Origin: Streptomyces sp. HB132
GTDB lineage: Bacteria > Actinomycetota > Actinomycetes > Streptomycetales > Streptomycetaceae
Assembly: GCF_016909575.1 (NCBI RefSeq)
Contig: NZ_JAFBGA010000001.1
Location: forward strand, 620,001 to 684,000
Direction of reading: 5' to 3'
Length of the DNA stretch: 64,000 bases
Shown here: in pieces, positions 47,828-57,294 of the stretch
Position numbering within the stretch: position 1 is the first letter of the stretch
How the letters are laid out: every line of letters begins with the position of its first letter
Notes under the pieces: model-generated
Told to the model about the DNA's origin: nothing
The model's database searches: none
The model's input: the letters and a program-made list of their open reading frames with translations, nothing else
Position numbers and translations under genes: made by a program

Positions 47828-50800
47828 TCAGGGCCGTACGCCCACCGGTACCCCCATCACCTCGCGGGCGTGCCGGGACGGCGTCAGACCGAGGCGCCAG
47901 GCCTGCCAGCCGTCGTCCAGGTCGACCCCGCGGTTCAGGACCACCCGGAACGCCTCCGCGCAGTCCTCCAGCTTCGCGTCCCGCAGCGGGTGCGCGGCTG
48001 CCAGCAGGTCCGCGAGCTCCTGCTGGGCCACCGCCGTCCCCACCTCGCTGCCGCCCGGCGAGGCGTACGGCAGCAGCGTGCACCGCAGGAACGCCGCCCA
48101 GTCGCCGCCCCGGACGTCGCCGTACGAGGCGAACAGCGTGATCGCCTCGCCGCAGAGGTCCAGCGCCTGCGCCGCGCGGTTGTTCCCGCCGTCGACCAGC
48201 GCCAGCTCCAGGCAGGTCCATGCCTCGCCGTGGGCCACCCCGATCCGCCTGAAGTCGGCGCGGGCGTCCACCAGGAGCTGCCGGGCGAAACCGGAGTTGC
48301 GCAGGTTGCCCGTCTGCGCCGCCCGCTGGTCGCGGGTGACGCGCCCCGAGTGGTGCCGGGCGCACGCCAGGCCGTAGACGTCCCGCATCCGGGAGAACAT
48401 CGTGCGGGCCCGTTCCAGCTCCCGCACCGCCTGGTCGGTGTCGCCGTCCTCCTCCAGCGCCTGCCCCAGGTAGTAGCGCGTCCAGGCCTCGCCCCGGGCG
48501 TCCTCGTTGCCCCGGTGCCGGGCGAGGGCCGCGCGCAGCTGCTCCACCGCGGGGGCGGGGTCACCCTCCAGCAGCCGGGCACGGGCCAGCTGGGTCAGGG
48601 CCCAGGCCTCCCCGCGCTCGTCGCGGGTGCGGCCGTACAGGTCCAGCGCGGTGGACAGCTCCTCCTCGGCCCGGGCGACCTCGCCCATGCGCAGGCAGAC
48701 CTGGCCGAGCTGGAAGTGCGACCAGGCCTCGCCGTGCAGCGACTCGCCCTCGCGGTGCAGGGCCAGCGCCGTGTCCAGCAGGGTCAGGGCCTCGGCCAGG
48801 TTGGCCCGGTCGCGTTCGACGGCGGCCAGGGCGTGCAGGGACCAGGCACGGTCCTCGGCCTGCTCCGGCGAGGACTGCAGGGCGAGCGCCTCCCGCAGCC
48901 GTGCGGACGCCTCCGTCAGATTGCCCTGGTGGTGCAGGGTGATGCCGAGCGAGCAGAGCGCGAGGGCCGCGCCCGCGTCGTTGTTCGCCTCGCGGTAGAG
49001 GCCGACGACGGAGGACAGCGTGGTGCGGGCCTTGTCGAGCTCGCCGAGCTGCCGGGCCGCGATGCCCGTACGCCACTGGACCGACCGCTCCAGGAGCCCC
49101 TGGTCGACGGCCTGCGTCAGCTCGCTGATCTCACCCAGCCGGTAGAGGTCGCCGCGCAGCAGGCAGTAGTCGCACAGGGCGCCCAGCAGATGGAGCACGG
49201 CCCGCTGGTCGACGCCCTCGGTGTGCCGCAGCGCCGAGGTGATGAAGCTCGACTCGTCGTCCAGCCAGCGCAGGGCGGCGTCCAGCGAGCTGAAGCCGTG
49301 CGAGCCGAACTGACCCGCGCGGGTGGACATCTTGCCGTCCACCATGCGGATCACGGCGTCGGCGAGCTCCGCGTAGTTCTGGATCAGGCGTTCCTGCGCG
49401 GCCGTACGGTCGGCGGCGGGCTCCTCGTCGAGCAGCCGGGCCAGGGCGAAGTCCCGTACGAGGTCGTGCAGCCGGTAGCGCGCGCCCCGCACATGGACCA
49501 GGAGCCCGGCCCGGGCCAGGGACTCCAGCAGGCGGCCCGCCTCCTGCTCGTCGGAGGACAGCAGCGACGCCGCCGCCGCGGCACCCAGGCTGGCGCGTCC
49601 GGCGAGGGCGAGGCGGCGCAGCAGCCGGCGGGCCGGTTCGGGCTGATCGGTGTAGCGCAGCCACAGGGCCCGCTCGACGGGCCCGACCGGGCCGTACGCC
49701 CCGAGGGCCTCGGCGAGCTCGGACCGGGTACGCGCCCCGAGGGCGGAGCCCACGACGCGCAGGGCGAGCGGCAGTCCGCCGCACAGCTCGACGACGGCGT
49801 CCGTCGAGGGGTAGTCGTACGGGCCGCCCTCCTCGTCCTGGGCGGACTCGCGCAGCAGTTCCTCGGCGCCCGCCGCGTCCAGGCCGCCCACCGGCAGGTG
49901 GTGCACCCGCGCCGGGATGCCGGCGGGCAGTTCGAGGGGCTCGCGGGCGGTGACGAGGACGAGGCTGTCGGAGCGTTCGGGCAGGAGGGTGCGGATCTGG
50001 GCGGCGTCGGTGGCGTCGTCCAGGATGATCGTGACGGGCGTACCCGTCAGGTGCTGGTGGTAGAGCTCGCTCAGCCGCCGCACCTGTTGCTCGGCGGAGG
50101 ACCTCTCCCGGAAGAGCAGCTGTTCGCGCGGAGCCCCCAGGCGGTTCAGCAGGTGCAGCAGGGCGTCCCGCGTCGGCAGGGGCGCCTCGCCTGCCACGTC
50201 GCCGCGCAGATCGACCACACACGCCCCGCGGAACTGGTCCTTGAGCGCGTGCGCGGCCCGTACGGCGAGCGCGGTGCGCCCGGAGCCCGGGGTGCCGTGC
50301 AGGACGACGACGGTCGGCCTGGTCTCGGTCGCGGCGCGGGCGGCGTGCACCCACCGGGCGATCTGCGCCAGTTCACCGCGGCGACCCGCGAACGGGCCGT
50401 CCACAGCGGGCAGATGACCGAAGGACTGTTCGAGGAGTGAGCGGGTGCGCGCGGCCGCGCTGCGGTCACCCCCGCGGAGTTGCGCCACCACGGACGCCCC
50501 GGCCTTCTTCTTCGGGGGGCGGGCGGAGGCGGTCAGCATCCGCTGCTGGTCGAGGAACGGGCGGATGCCCCGTGCCTCCAGGGCCGTCAGCCACTCCAGG
50601 CGCAGCTGTTCGGGGCCGCCCGGCTGGTTCCGTTCGCCCGCCCTGCGATGCGCCGCCGGCCAGTGCGAGGCGGTGACCCGAGCCATCGTCGCGGTCGTCC
50701 CCGCGACGGCGACGACCGCGCCCGCCCCCAGGGCGAGACCGGTCGCGGTGCCCAGCGCCAGATCCGCGCCGAAGGCCGCCGCGGCGGCAACTCCCGTCAC

Positions 50801-51049
50801 CAGCAGTGGTGTTCCCAGTGTCGCTCTGCTGAATCGCGCGGACAGCGGCTGCTGGCCGGCCCCCGCGGCGTCCAGCGCCTGTGTGTAGGCGGCGTACTCG
50901 TCGGCCGCGCCCGACGCCATGGTGTCGAGCGAGCCCCGCGCGCGCGCGAGCAGCGCGCCGGAGTCGGTCCGGCCTCCCGTCCGCCGCGCCTCTTCCTCCA
51001 CGGCACGTACCAACAGCCTTTCGGCTTCCGCCCGATGGCTGTCCCGCAT
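47828..51049 (-). CDS. Large STAND NTPase with N-terminal helices and TPR tail
   Basis: 1073 residues. Residues 1-70 are helical and charged. Two hydrophobic stretches at about 80-118 (TPLLVTGVAAAAAFGADLAL, LALGAGAVVAVAGTTA) look like a membrane hairpin. An NB-ARC/STAND module follows: Walker A VVVLHGTPGSGRTAL (251-261), Walker B VTIILDDATD (339-348), sensor LVTAREP and the GLPLAL motif (425-430), then a winged-helix segment (RYRLHDLVRDFALARLLDEE). Residues about 600-1000 are tetratricopeptide repeats (for example ALALCSLGITLHHQGNLTEA). It lacks the SARP DNA-binding head of AfsR. Such proteins are signalling switches; the trigger and partner are unknown. Confidence 0.87.
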   Translation of the reverse strand: MRDSHRAEAERLLVRAVEEEARRTGGRTDSGALLARARGSLDTMASGAADEYAAYTQALDAAGAGQQPLSARFSRATLGTPLLVTGVAAAAAFGADLALGTATGLALGAGAVVAVAGTTATMARVTASHWPAAHRRAGERNQPGGPEQLRLEWLTALEARGIRPFLDQQRMLTASARPPKKKAGASVVAQLRGGDRSAAARTRSLLEQSFGHLPAVDGPFAGRRGELAQIARWVHAARAATETRPTVVVLHGTPGSGRTALAVRAAHALKDQFRGACVVDLRGDVAGEAPLPTRDALLHLLNRLGAPREQLLFRERSSAEQQVRRLSELYHQHLTGTPVTIILDDATDAAQIRTLLPERSDSLVLVTAREPLELPAGIPARVHHLPVGGLDAAGAEELLRESAQDEEGGPYDYPSTDAVVELCGGLPLALRVVGSALGARTRSELAEALGAYGPVGPVERALWLRYTDQPEPARRLLRRLALAGRASLGAAAAASLLSSDEQEAGRLLESLARAGLLVHVRGARYRLHDLVRDFALARLLDEEPAADRTAAQERLIQNYAELADAVIRMVDGKMSTRAGQFGSHGFSSLDAALRWLDDESSFITSALRHTEGVDQRAVLHLLGALCDYCLLRGDLYRLGEISELTQAVDQGLLERSVQWRTGIAARQLGELDKARTTLSSVVGLYREANNDAGAALALCSLGITLHHQGNLTEASARLREALALQSSPEQAEDRAWSLHALAAVERDRANLAEALTLLDTALALHREGESLHGEAWSHFQLGQVCLRMGEVARAEEELSTALDLYGRTRDERGEAWALTQLARARLLEGDPAPAVEQLRAALARHRGNEDARGEAWTRYYLGQALEEDGDTDQAVRELERARTMFSRMRDVYGLACARHHSGRVTRDQRAAQTGNLRNSGFARQLLVDARADFRRIGVAHGEAWTCLELALVDGGNNRAAQALDLCGEAITLFASYGDVRGGDWAAFLRCTLLPYASPGGSEVGTAVAQQELADLLAAAHPLRDAKLEDCAEAFRVVLNRGVDLDDGWQAWRLGLTPSRHAREVMGVPVGVRP

Positions 51050-51330
51050 GCGGCCCCCCTAGGTTCCGGCGACTTCGAATCCTCCGGCTGTCACAAGCAT
51101 CCAGTGTCCTGCGTACGGGCCGTCAGCGCGAGGGAGCGGGGCGGACTCGGCAGAGCGAAGAGCACCTGCCTGCCCGGCCGCCCTCGCGTGCTCCGGCGCG
51201 GTCGCGAGGTCCGGTGCCCCGGCCGCCAGGACGGTCGGCCCTTCGTGGAGGGAGCGGCATGTGGTGGAGGGGTGGGATTGGACTTCCTCACAACGTCGAT
51301 ATCCCGGGCTGCCCTGGCTAGTGTGATGTG

Positions 51331-52482
51331 GTGCCGAGCGACGAAACCCCTGATCTGATCGTCGAGGTCACCGAGCAGCTCGAGGCCGAACACGTCGAGC
51401 TCGGCCGGCAGGCCGCCGCCGCGATCTTTTCGACGCTGCCGAGCTACACGGGCGTGGACGAGAAGTCGGTGCACGCCTCGGTCGGGAAGAACACCGCCCG
51501 CGCCATCGCCACGCTGGTCTCGCACAGCGCCCCCGAACCGGGAACCGGCGCCGAAGCGGCGATGACGACCAGTGAGCGGCTGCAGCAGGGAGTCCCGATC
51601 GAGGACATCATCCGCGGGTACCGGATCTCCCTGCGGGTGATCCACCATCGGTTCATCGAGCTCGCCAGCGCGAAGGCGATGCCGCCGGACCGGATCCTGG
51701 AGTACTCGAACCTGCTGTGGGAGGTCGGCGACTGGTTCACCGCCGGCGCCGCCGCCGAATACCGCGACCACGAGGTCCGCTCGGCGGTCCGGGATTCGGT
51801 GCGGCAGGTCGAGCTGTTCCGCGAGTTGCTCGCCGGCGGCCTGAACGAGCCGCAGATCCGGGCGGCGGCGGCCTCGCTGGCGCTCGAACCTTCGGCGCGC
51901 TACGCCGTGTTCCGGATGCACGGCCACGCGACGGCCGTCGACGCCGTCCGGGCCCGGATGGATGCGCTGACGCCGCGGCCGGAGCTCGTGACCGTGTCCG
52001 GGCGCAGTGGCTGGATCGGCCTCACGTCGGCGCCGGACACCCTGGCCGGGCTGCCGCACCTGGTGGCCGTCGGGCCCGCCGTCCCGCTGGATGAGCTGGC
52101 GGCGTCGGAGCGGATCGCCACCCGGATCCTCGACCTGGTCGTCGACGAGGCGCCCCGTGCGTACGCGCTGGAGGACGTGACCTGGCGGCTGGCCACGGTG
52201 GGCGAGCCGGCGGTCACGGCCCTTCTGGGTTCCCGGTACGTCGCGCCGGCGAGGGAACTGGGCGAGTTCGGTGAGCTGCTGCTCTCCACCGTCCGCGCTT
52301 TCCTCGCGGCTGATCTCAACATCATGCGGGCGTCCGGGGCACTGGCGGTGCACCCCAACACCACGCGCTACCGGCTGGCGCGCTACGAGGAGCTCGTCGG
52401 CGTGCGGCTCACCGCCACGAACACGATCATCGAGCTCGCCTGGGTCCTGGATCCCCTGGTGAGCGGGGAGGGCACCGGCTGA
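51331..52482 (+). CDS. PucR/CdaR-type transcription regulator
   Basis: 383 residues from GTG 51331; GTG 51328 is adjacent. A helical N-terminal sensing region (DLIVEVTEQLEAEHVELGRQ) and middle GGDEF-like CdaR domain precede the C-terminal PucR helix-turn-helix: ALAVHPNTTRYRLARYEELV, GVRLTATNTIIELAWVL. There is no ribosome site; TAGTGT at 51319-51324 lies seven bases upstream, consistent with a leaderless transcript. It faces the same way as the acyl-CoA ligase and transporter, which it probably controls. It opens what looks like an accessory segment. Confidence 0.88.
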   Translation: MPSDETPDLIVEVTEQLEAEHVELGRQAAAAIFSTLPSYTGVDEKSVHASVGKNTARAIATLVSHSAPEPGTGAEAAMTTSERLQQGVPIEDIIRGYRISLRVIHHRFIELASAKAMPPDRILEYSNLLWEVGDWFTAGAAAEYRDHEVRSAVRDSVRQVELFRELLAGGLNEPQIRAAAASLALEPSARYAVFRMHGHATAVDAVRARMDALTPRPELVTVSGRSGWIGLTSAPDTLAGLPHLVAVGPAVPLDELAASERIATRILDLVVDEAPRAYALEDVTWRLATVGEPAVTALLGSRYVAPARELGEFGELLLSTVRAFLAADLNIMRASGALAVHPNTTRYRLARYEELVGVRLTATNTIIELAWVLDPLVSGEGTG

Positions 52483-52641
52483 TCCCGTTGGAGAATTCTC
52501 CAACGAGCTGGACGCGAGGTTAGCTGTCGGTCCGTAGGAATCACGACGTGGTGACTGCCACGCTACGGGGCATTCGCGTGACCGGTGACACATCTGGAGG
52601 TCCGGTCCTACGCTGCCCACGACGCGCGCTGGAGATCTCCC

Positions 52642-54246
52642 GTGACAGACAACACCGACGTCGCCCAGGACATCGACCTGGGGGAGGGCCGCACATTCGC
52701 CGGCATCTGGTGCGACCGGGTGGAGGCCACCCCGGGCGCCACTTTCCTGGTCTTCCGGGACGACACGGGCAACGTCCGCTCCTGGACCTACGGGCAGTTC
52801 GACGCCACGGTCGGGCACACGATGCAGGTCATGCTCGCCCGCGGCGTCACACCGGGCTCATCGGTCCACCTCGTGCTGGGCAGCAGCCCGGCCTTCCTGG
52901 CCTTCTGGCTGGCCTGCGCCCGGCTGGGCGCCTGGATGGTACCGGTCGACCCGGCTTCCAGCGAGCGTGACCTGCACCGGCAACTCGAGCGGGCCGGTCC
53001 ACGCCTCGGGGTGTGCGCGAAGGCGCGGCGAGAGCCCTACGCCGCGGCAGCCGAGAGGGCCGGGCTCGACCAGGTGCTCGAACTCGACGAGACCGCGGTG
53101 GACGTCGACCTGCTCGCCGCGGAAGCCGCCGCTCTGCCGGCGCTCCCGCTGCCGGAACGCCCGAGGCCGGAGGACCGGATCGCGGCGATGTTCACCTCCG
53201 GCACCACGTCCCAGCCCAAGGGCGTCGTGCTCACCCAGGCCAACTACGCGACGCTGGCCCGGGTCATGTCGGCAGTGGCGAACCTGGAGGCACGGCACCG
53301 CTGGTTGGTGACGTTGCCGCTCTTCCACGCCAACGCCCAGTACTACTGCTTCACCCCGGCGATCGCCGTCGGTGCGAGCGTCGCCCTGACCGCGTCCTTC
53401 AGCGCCAGTGGATGGGTGAACAGCGCCCACGAGCTGCGGGCCACCCATGCCAGTCTCTTCGCCGCGCCGATCCGGATGATCCTCGCCCGCACCCCCGAGG
53501 ACGCTCCCCGACTCGCGCTCGAGCACGTGTGGTTCGCGCAGAGCCTGGGGCAGGAACACCACCGCAGGTTCGCCGAGATCACCGGCGTCACGCCACGTCA
53601 GCTGTACGGCATGACGGAGACGGTCGCCATCGTGACCGCAGACGTCTCCGAGCCGCCGGCGCACGATGTCATCGGCCGGCCGGTACTCGACCGACGCGTA
53701 CGGTTGGTCGACCTGGGCACCGGGGGCGAGACGGAGACCGGAAAGCCCGGCGTGATCCAGGTCGCCGGCCGCCGCGGCATCGACCTGTTCCGCGAGTACC
53801 TCGACGCCCCGGAGACCACCGGACGCTCTTTCAGCGGACCGATCGACGCCGACAGCACGGTCTGGTTCACCACCGGCGATCTCGCTACTCGCGACGAGAC
53901 CGGCACGCTCCGCTTCGTCGGTCGCGCCGACGACGTGATCAAGGTGTCGGGCGAAAACGTCAGCCTCACCGAGGTCGAGGCCGTCCTCGCCCAGGCACCA
54001 GGCGTGCTCGAAGCCGCCGTCGTGGCGAAGCCGGACCCGGTCCGCGACGTCGTCCCCATCGCCTACCTGGTGCCGCGGGACGCGGCCGAGCCGCCGAGCA
54101 CGGACGACCTGCGTGCCTGGGCCGAGCGCGAGCTCGCACCCGCGGCGCGGCCGCGGGAGTGGCACCTGATCGACGAACTCCCACGCACCAGCGTCGGCAA
54201 GGTGCGGCGCTTCGCCGTCACCGACCAGCCCACGTCCCAGCACTGA
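52642..54246 (+). CDS. Acyl-CoA synthetase (AMP-forming), CaiC-like
   Basis: 534 residues from GTG 52642, ten bases after GGAG. The adenylate-forming motifs are intact: AAMFTSGTTSQPKGVVLTQA, LPLFHANAQYYCFTPAIAVG, QLYGMTETVAIVTADV, VWFTTGDLATRDETGTLRFV, GRADDVIKVSGENVSLTEVE and a C-terminal lysine in RTSVGKVRRF. It couples an unknown carboxylic acid to CoA. Crotonobetaine/carnitine-CoA ligase is the closest wording I recall, but the substrate cannot be assigned. The transporter following it probably imports that acid. Confidence 0.88.
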   Translation: MTDNTDVAQDIDLGEGRTFAGIWCDRVEATPGATFLVFRDDTGNVRSWTYGQFDATVGHTMQVMLARGVTPGSSVHLVLGSSPAFLAFWLACARLGAWMVPVDPASSERDLHRQLERAGPRLGVCAKARREPYAAAAERAGLDQVLELDETAVDVDLLAAEAAALPALPLPERPRPEDRIAAMFTSGTTSQPKGVVLTQANYATLARVMSAVANLEARHRWLVTLPLFHANAQYYCFTPAIAVGASVALTASFSASGWVNSAHELRATHASLFAAPIRMILARTPEDAPRLALEHVWFAQSLGQEHHRRFAEITGVTPRQLYGMTETVAIVTADVSEPPAHDVIGRPVLDRRVRLVDLGTGGETETGKPGVIQVAGRRGIDLFREYLDAPETTGRSFSGPIDADSTVWFTTGDLATRDETGTLRFVGRADDVIKVSGENVSLTEVEAVLAQAPGVLEAAVVAKPDPVRDVVPIAYLVPRDAAEPPSTDDLRAWAERELAPAARPREWHLIDELPRTSVGKVRRFAVTDQPTSQH

Positions 54247-54285
54247 AGCCCACCGGCCCCCACCGTCCAGCCAGCGAGGACCACC

Positions 54286-55632
54286 ATGCCCGACACCCAC
54301 ATCACCGTCGACCCGCGTCGGCGCCGCCGGGCCTTCCTCGGGGCCGTCACCGGCCACCTCATCGAGTGGTACGACTACGGCGTCTACGGCTTCGTCGCCC
54401 TCTACATCGGACAACTGTTCTTCCCGGCCGACAACGACACGAGCCAGCTGATGAGCAGCTTCGCCGTCTTCGCGCTGAGCTTCTTCATCCGGCCACTCGG
54501 TGGGCTCTTCTTCGGCCCGATGGCTGATCGCATAGGCCGCAAACAGACACTCCTCGTAGTCATGCTGCTGATGTTCACCTCGACGTTCGCCATCGGCCTG
54601 CTGCCGACGCACGCGGCGATCGGCATCGCCGCACCGTTGCTGCTGGTGCTCACCCGGTGCCTGCAGGGCTTCTCCGCCGGCGGTGAGATCGGTACGACCA
54701 CCGCGTTCATCGCCGAGTACGCGGGCCCGGGACGTCGCGGCTACTCGACAAGCTGGCTGATGGTCACCGCCGTGCTCGGTCTGCTCCTCGGCGGCGTCGT
54801 GGCCAACGGCCTGATCGTGCTGCTGGGAGACGAGGCGATGCTGGCGTGGGGCTGGCGCGTCCCGTTCCTGGTCGCCGGGCCGCTCGGTCTGATCGCGCTC
54901 TACATCCGCCTGAAGCTCGAGGACAGCCCCGAGTTCCAGGCTCTGGCCGAGCGCGGCGAGAAGTCCGAGGCACCGATACGGGAGGCCTGGGCATGGAAGC
55001 GGGCGATCGCGTTGATCTTCTGCGTGATCACCCTGCACGCCTCGATCTTCTACCTGGTCGTCACCTACGCCTCCACCTACATGTCGACCGAGCTGGGCTT
55101 CAGCAGCAACGCCAAGTTCCTGTTGGCCATGATCGCCATGGCCGTGACCGCCGCGGTGATGCCGTTCGGCGGCATGTTCACCGACCGGTTCGGTCGGAAG
55201 TACTTCCTGCTCGTGGTCGGCCTGGCCGCCACCGGCGCGGTGATCTGGCTGTTCGAGTCCGCGCCGGGCGCGACCCCGGCGAGCTTCGCCGCACCGTTGC
55301 TGGCGGTCTCGGTCTGCCTGGGGCTGTACGCCTCCTCGACGTACGGCACCATGTGCGACCTGTTCCCGACCCGGGTGCGATCGACCGGCATCTCGCTGGC
55401 CTACAACGTTCCGGTGGCCCTGTTCGGAGGCAGTGCGCCGCTGATCTCGGCCTGGCTCATCGGGCGGACCGGGGACATCGCGTCACCGTGGTACTTCTAC
55501 GTCGCCACCTGTGTCCTCTCACTGGTCGCGCTGGTCGTGCTCAAGCAGTCCGACTTCGACCGGGCGAATCAGCACAGCGTGACTCCGCCGTCGCCCTCCA
55601 GGACGGATCCGGTCGGGGAGGTGACGGCGTGA
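54286..55632 (+). CDS. MHS-family MFS transporter (metabolite:H+ symporter)
   Basis: 448 residues, twelve membrane helices. The first loop GPMADRIGRKQTLLVV and the second MFTDRFGRKYFLLVV are the MFS A-motifs. GHLIEWYDYGVYGFVALYIG is the hallmark N-terminus of the MHS subfamily (ProP, KgtP, ShiA, CitA), and LTRCLQGFSAGGEIGTTTAF and FPTRVRSTGISLAYNVPVAL are also diagnostic. It would import a carboxylate or betaine-like substrate with protons. It is coupled to a thiolase start (GTGA overlap) that is now broken. Confidence 0.9.
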   Translation: MPDTHITVDPRRRRRAFLGAVTGHLIEWYDYGVYGFVALYIGQLFFPADNDTSQLMSSFAVFALSFFIRPLGGLFFGPMADRIGRKQTLLVVMLLMFTSTFAIGLLPTHAAIGIAAPLLLVLTRCLQGFSAGGEIGTTTAFIAEYAGPGRRGYSTSWLMVTAVLGLLLGGVVANGLIVLLGDEAMLAWGWRVPFLVAGPLGLIALYIRLKLEDSPEFQALAERGEKSEAPIREAWAWKRAIALIFCVITLHASIFYLVVTYASTYMSTELGFSSNAKFLLAMIAMAVTAAVMPFGGMFTDRFGRKYFLLVVGLAATGAVIWLFESAPGATPASFAAPLLAVSVCLGLYASSTYGTMCDLFPTRVRSTGISLAYNVPVALFGGSAPLISAWLIGRTGDIASPWYFYVATCVLSLVALVVLKQSDFDRANQHSVTPPSPSRTDPVGEVTA

Positions 55633-55805
55633 CCCGCGGCCACTCCACCCCCGATGTCGTCATCGCCGGGTGGGGCCATACCCGTTCGGTAAGCACGAGG
55701 GCACGCTCGAGAGCGGCCTGATCATGCCGAGCGGCGACGTGCCGGTGAATGTCCCGGGCGGGCTGAAGATCAAGGGGCGCCCAGTCGGTGCGACCGGCGG
55801 ACATG
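55629..55805 (+). pseudogene. Thiolase remnant, frameshifted and internally deleted
   Basis: GTG 55629 overlaps the transporter stop. The first frame reads VTRGHSTPDVVIAGWGHT and then runs into nonsense. One base is missing at about 55680, after which the other frame reads PFGKHEGTLES, the N-terminus of a thiolase/SCP-x-type acetyltransferase. It then jumps directly to GDVPVNVPGGLKIKGRPVGA, the conserved C-terminal GGLKAKGHPVGATG-like motif. About 300 central residues, including the nucleophilic cysteine, are gone. The terminal TGG end has no intact continuation. The gene must have completed a CoA-dependent pathway once. Confidence 0.8.
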
Positions 55806-56071
55806 CCCCCCGGGGATCGCAGCCGGGTCGGGGTGTTCAGCGCGTTCGCCGTCGCAACGGCTGCCGACACGGACGCCGGAGCCGCAGAAACGCCGCCTTC
55901 GTACGGACCTCGCCGACCAGTGCCGCCGGACCGGCCCTGGCGCGAAGGTGGAAAGCGGAGGGCCTGCACCCGCACCGTGCTCGGCGGCTGCCCTCCGCGC
56001 AAGGGAACCGGCCGCGTGCGGGACCGGCCTGTGCCGGGTGCCGGTCGGACGGCCCCGGGGGAGGCAGGTCC

Positions 56072-56637
56072 TCAGAGGACTCCCAGGTCGACGTTGACGG
56101 AGAAGGGCGCGGCAGCCTTGATCACCCCGGTGAACACCTCGCCGTCCCTGTAGGTCCGGGTGGCGGGGTCGAGGACGTACGTGTAGACGATCGGTACACC
56201 GGTGGCGGCTTGTTCGATACGCCAGTAGAAGGGGATACCCGCCTTGGCGTACTGGTCCACCTTCACAATGCGGTCAGTGGTCTCCGAGCCCGGTGACACG
56301 ACCTCGGCGACCAGGATCAGGTGTCCGGGGCGGGTGGGCGTGAGATCGATGGTGTCGGCGCGGTAGACGACCACATCGGGGCACCGGCTGGTGAGGGGAA
56401 CATCCTGCAGGCGGACGTCGAAGTCCTGTCGGCGTTCCAGTCCGCGCCAGCGGCGGTGTCCGGGGCGTTGGCCAGGATGCGGGCCAGCCGGTTGTGCCGC
56501 TTGGAGGCGCTCGGGCTCACGGCCACCATTCCGTCCACGATCTCGATGCCGGCGCACTGCTCCTCGGACCAGGAGTCGTACTGCTCCGCGCTGATCTGCG
56601 TGTGCATCCACGCGGGCGCCACCATCTCGGCGGTCAT
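56072..56637 (-). pseudogene. Uma2-family endonuclease-like gene, frameshifted
   Basis: From ATG 56637 the frame reads [20 protein letters not shown] and EIVDGMVAVSPSASKRHNRL, the Uma2/DUF820 N-terminus. At about 56432 (after AGADWNAD) it leaves the family. The next frame continues DFDVRLQDVPLTSRCPDVVV, YRADTIDLTPTRPGHLILVA and EVVSPGSETTDRIVKVDQYA, the PD-(D/E)xK-like core, to a stop at 56072. A single-base deletion is the simplest cause. Uma2 proteins are abundant, little-characterised nuclease-fold proteins in actinobacteria and cyanobacteria. Confidence 0.85.
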
Positions 56638-56768
56638 GGTGTACCTCCTTCGAGGGGCCCCGACAGTTCAAGCGCTGCTCGGCTCAGCGTACCGGCGGGC
56701 GCCTCCCCGTGTCAGGAGCAGTTCCTGTCGAGGCGACCGGCCGCCCCGAGCCGGCCCGGCTGTGCCGT

Positions 56769-56942
56769 ATGCCTAACCGACTGGCCAACGAGACGTCCCC
56801 CTACCGCCTCCAGCACGCCGACAACCCCGTCGACTGGTGGCCGTGGTCGCCCGAGGCGTTCGAGGAGGCCCGCCGGCGCGGGGCCCCGGTGCTGCTCAGC
56901 GTCGGCTACGCCAGCTGCCACTGGTGCCAGTGCCCTCATTGA
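56769..56942 (+). pseudogene. Duplicated 5' fragment of the DUF255 gene
   Basis: The first 161 bases from ATG 56769 match 60386-60546 with only two differences, giving Arg for Leu and Ala for Val. The reading follows [20 protein letters not shown] to the redox motif SCHWC, then leaves homology and stops at TGA 56940-56942. Sixteen upstream bases, GGCCCGGCTGTGCCGT (56753-56768), also match 60332-60347, but the natural leader is deleted. It is therefore a recent partial copy, without function as far as can be seen. Confidence 0.92.
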
Positions 56943-57294
56943 ACCCATAAGAGCTGACCAGCTGTGACGGCATAGGGCCCCATTAGATTGACGCCTGGAC
57001 GCAAGAACAGCATGCTGCCTCGCCTGTCTGGTCCATGGAGAAGTGGGGCGCCATCGTGGCGATCTTGGAGCCGGACGACCCTTCTTGAGTAGTTTGACAG
57101 CCGTCGGTGCGGCCCAGGAGGGAAGGCTGGAGCGGTTCGGGCTCTGACAGACCGTCCTGTGAGCGCTTCGCCCGCTACCAGGCGGTGGACGCGTGGATGG
57201 ATGACGACCCGGACACGGTGTGGGACGAGTTCCTGGACCTGATCGGATCGGGCTATCGGTCCGATCGAGCAGAACCGGTCCCGTAGTAACTTTT
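56943..57294. other. Gap with a stop-terminated remnant
   Basis: No intact gene. From about 57122 to the TAG at 57284-57286 one forward frame reads CERFARYQAVDAWMDDDPDT then VWDEFLDLIGSGYRSD, with natural protein character but no start codon. It is probably the end of a lost gene. The base composition starts to fall toward the toxin-antitoxin module. Confidence 0.5.
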
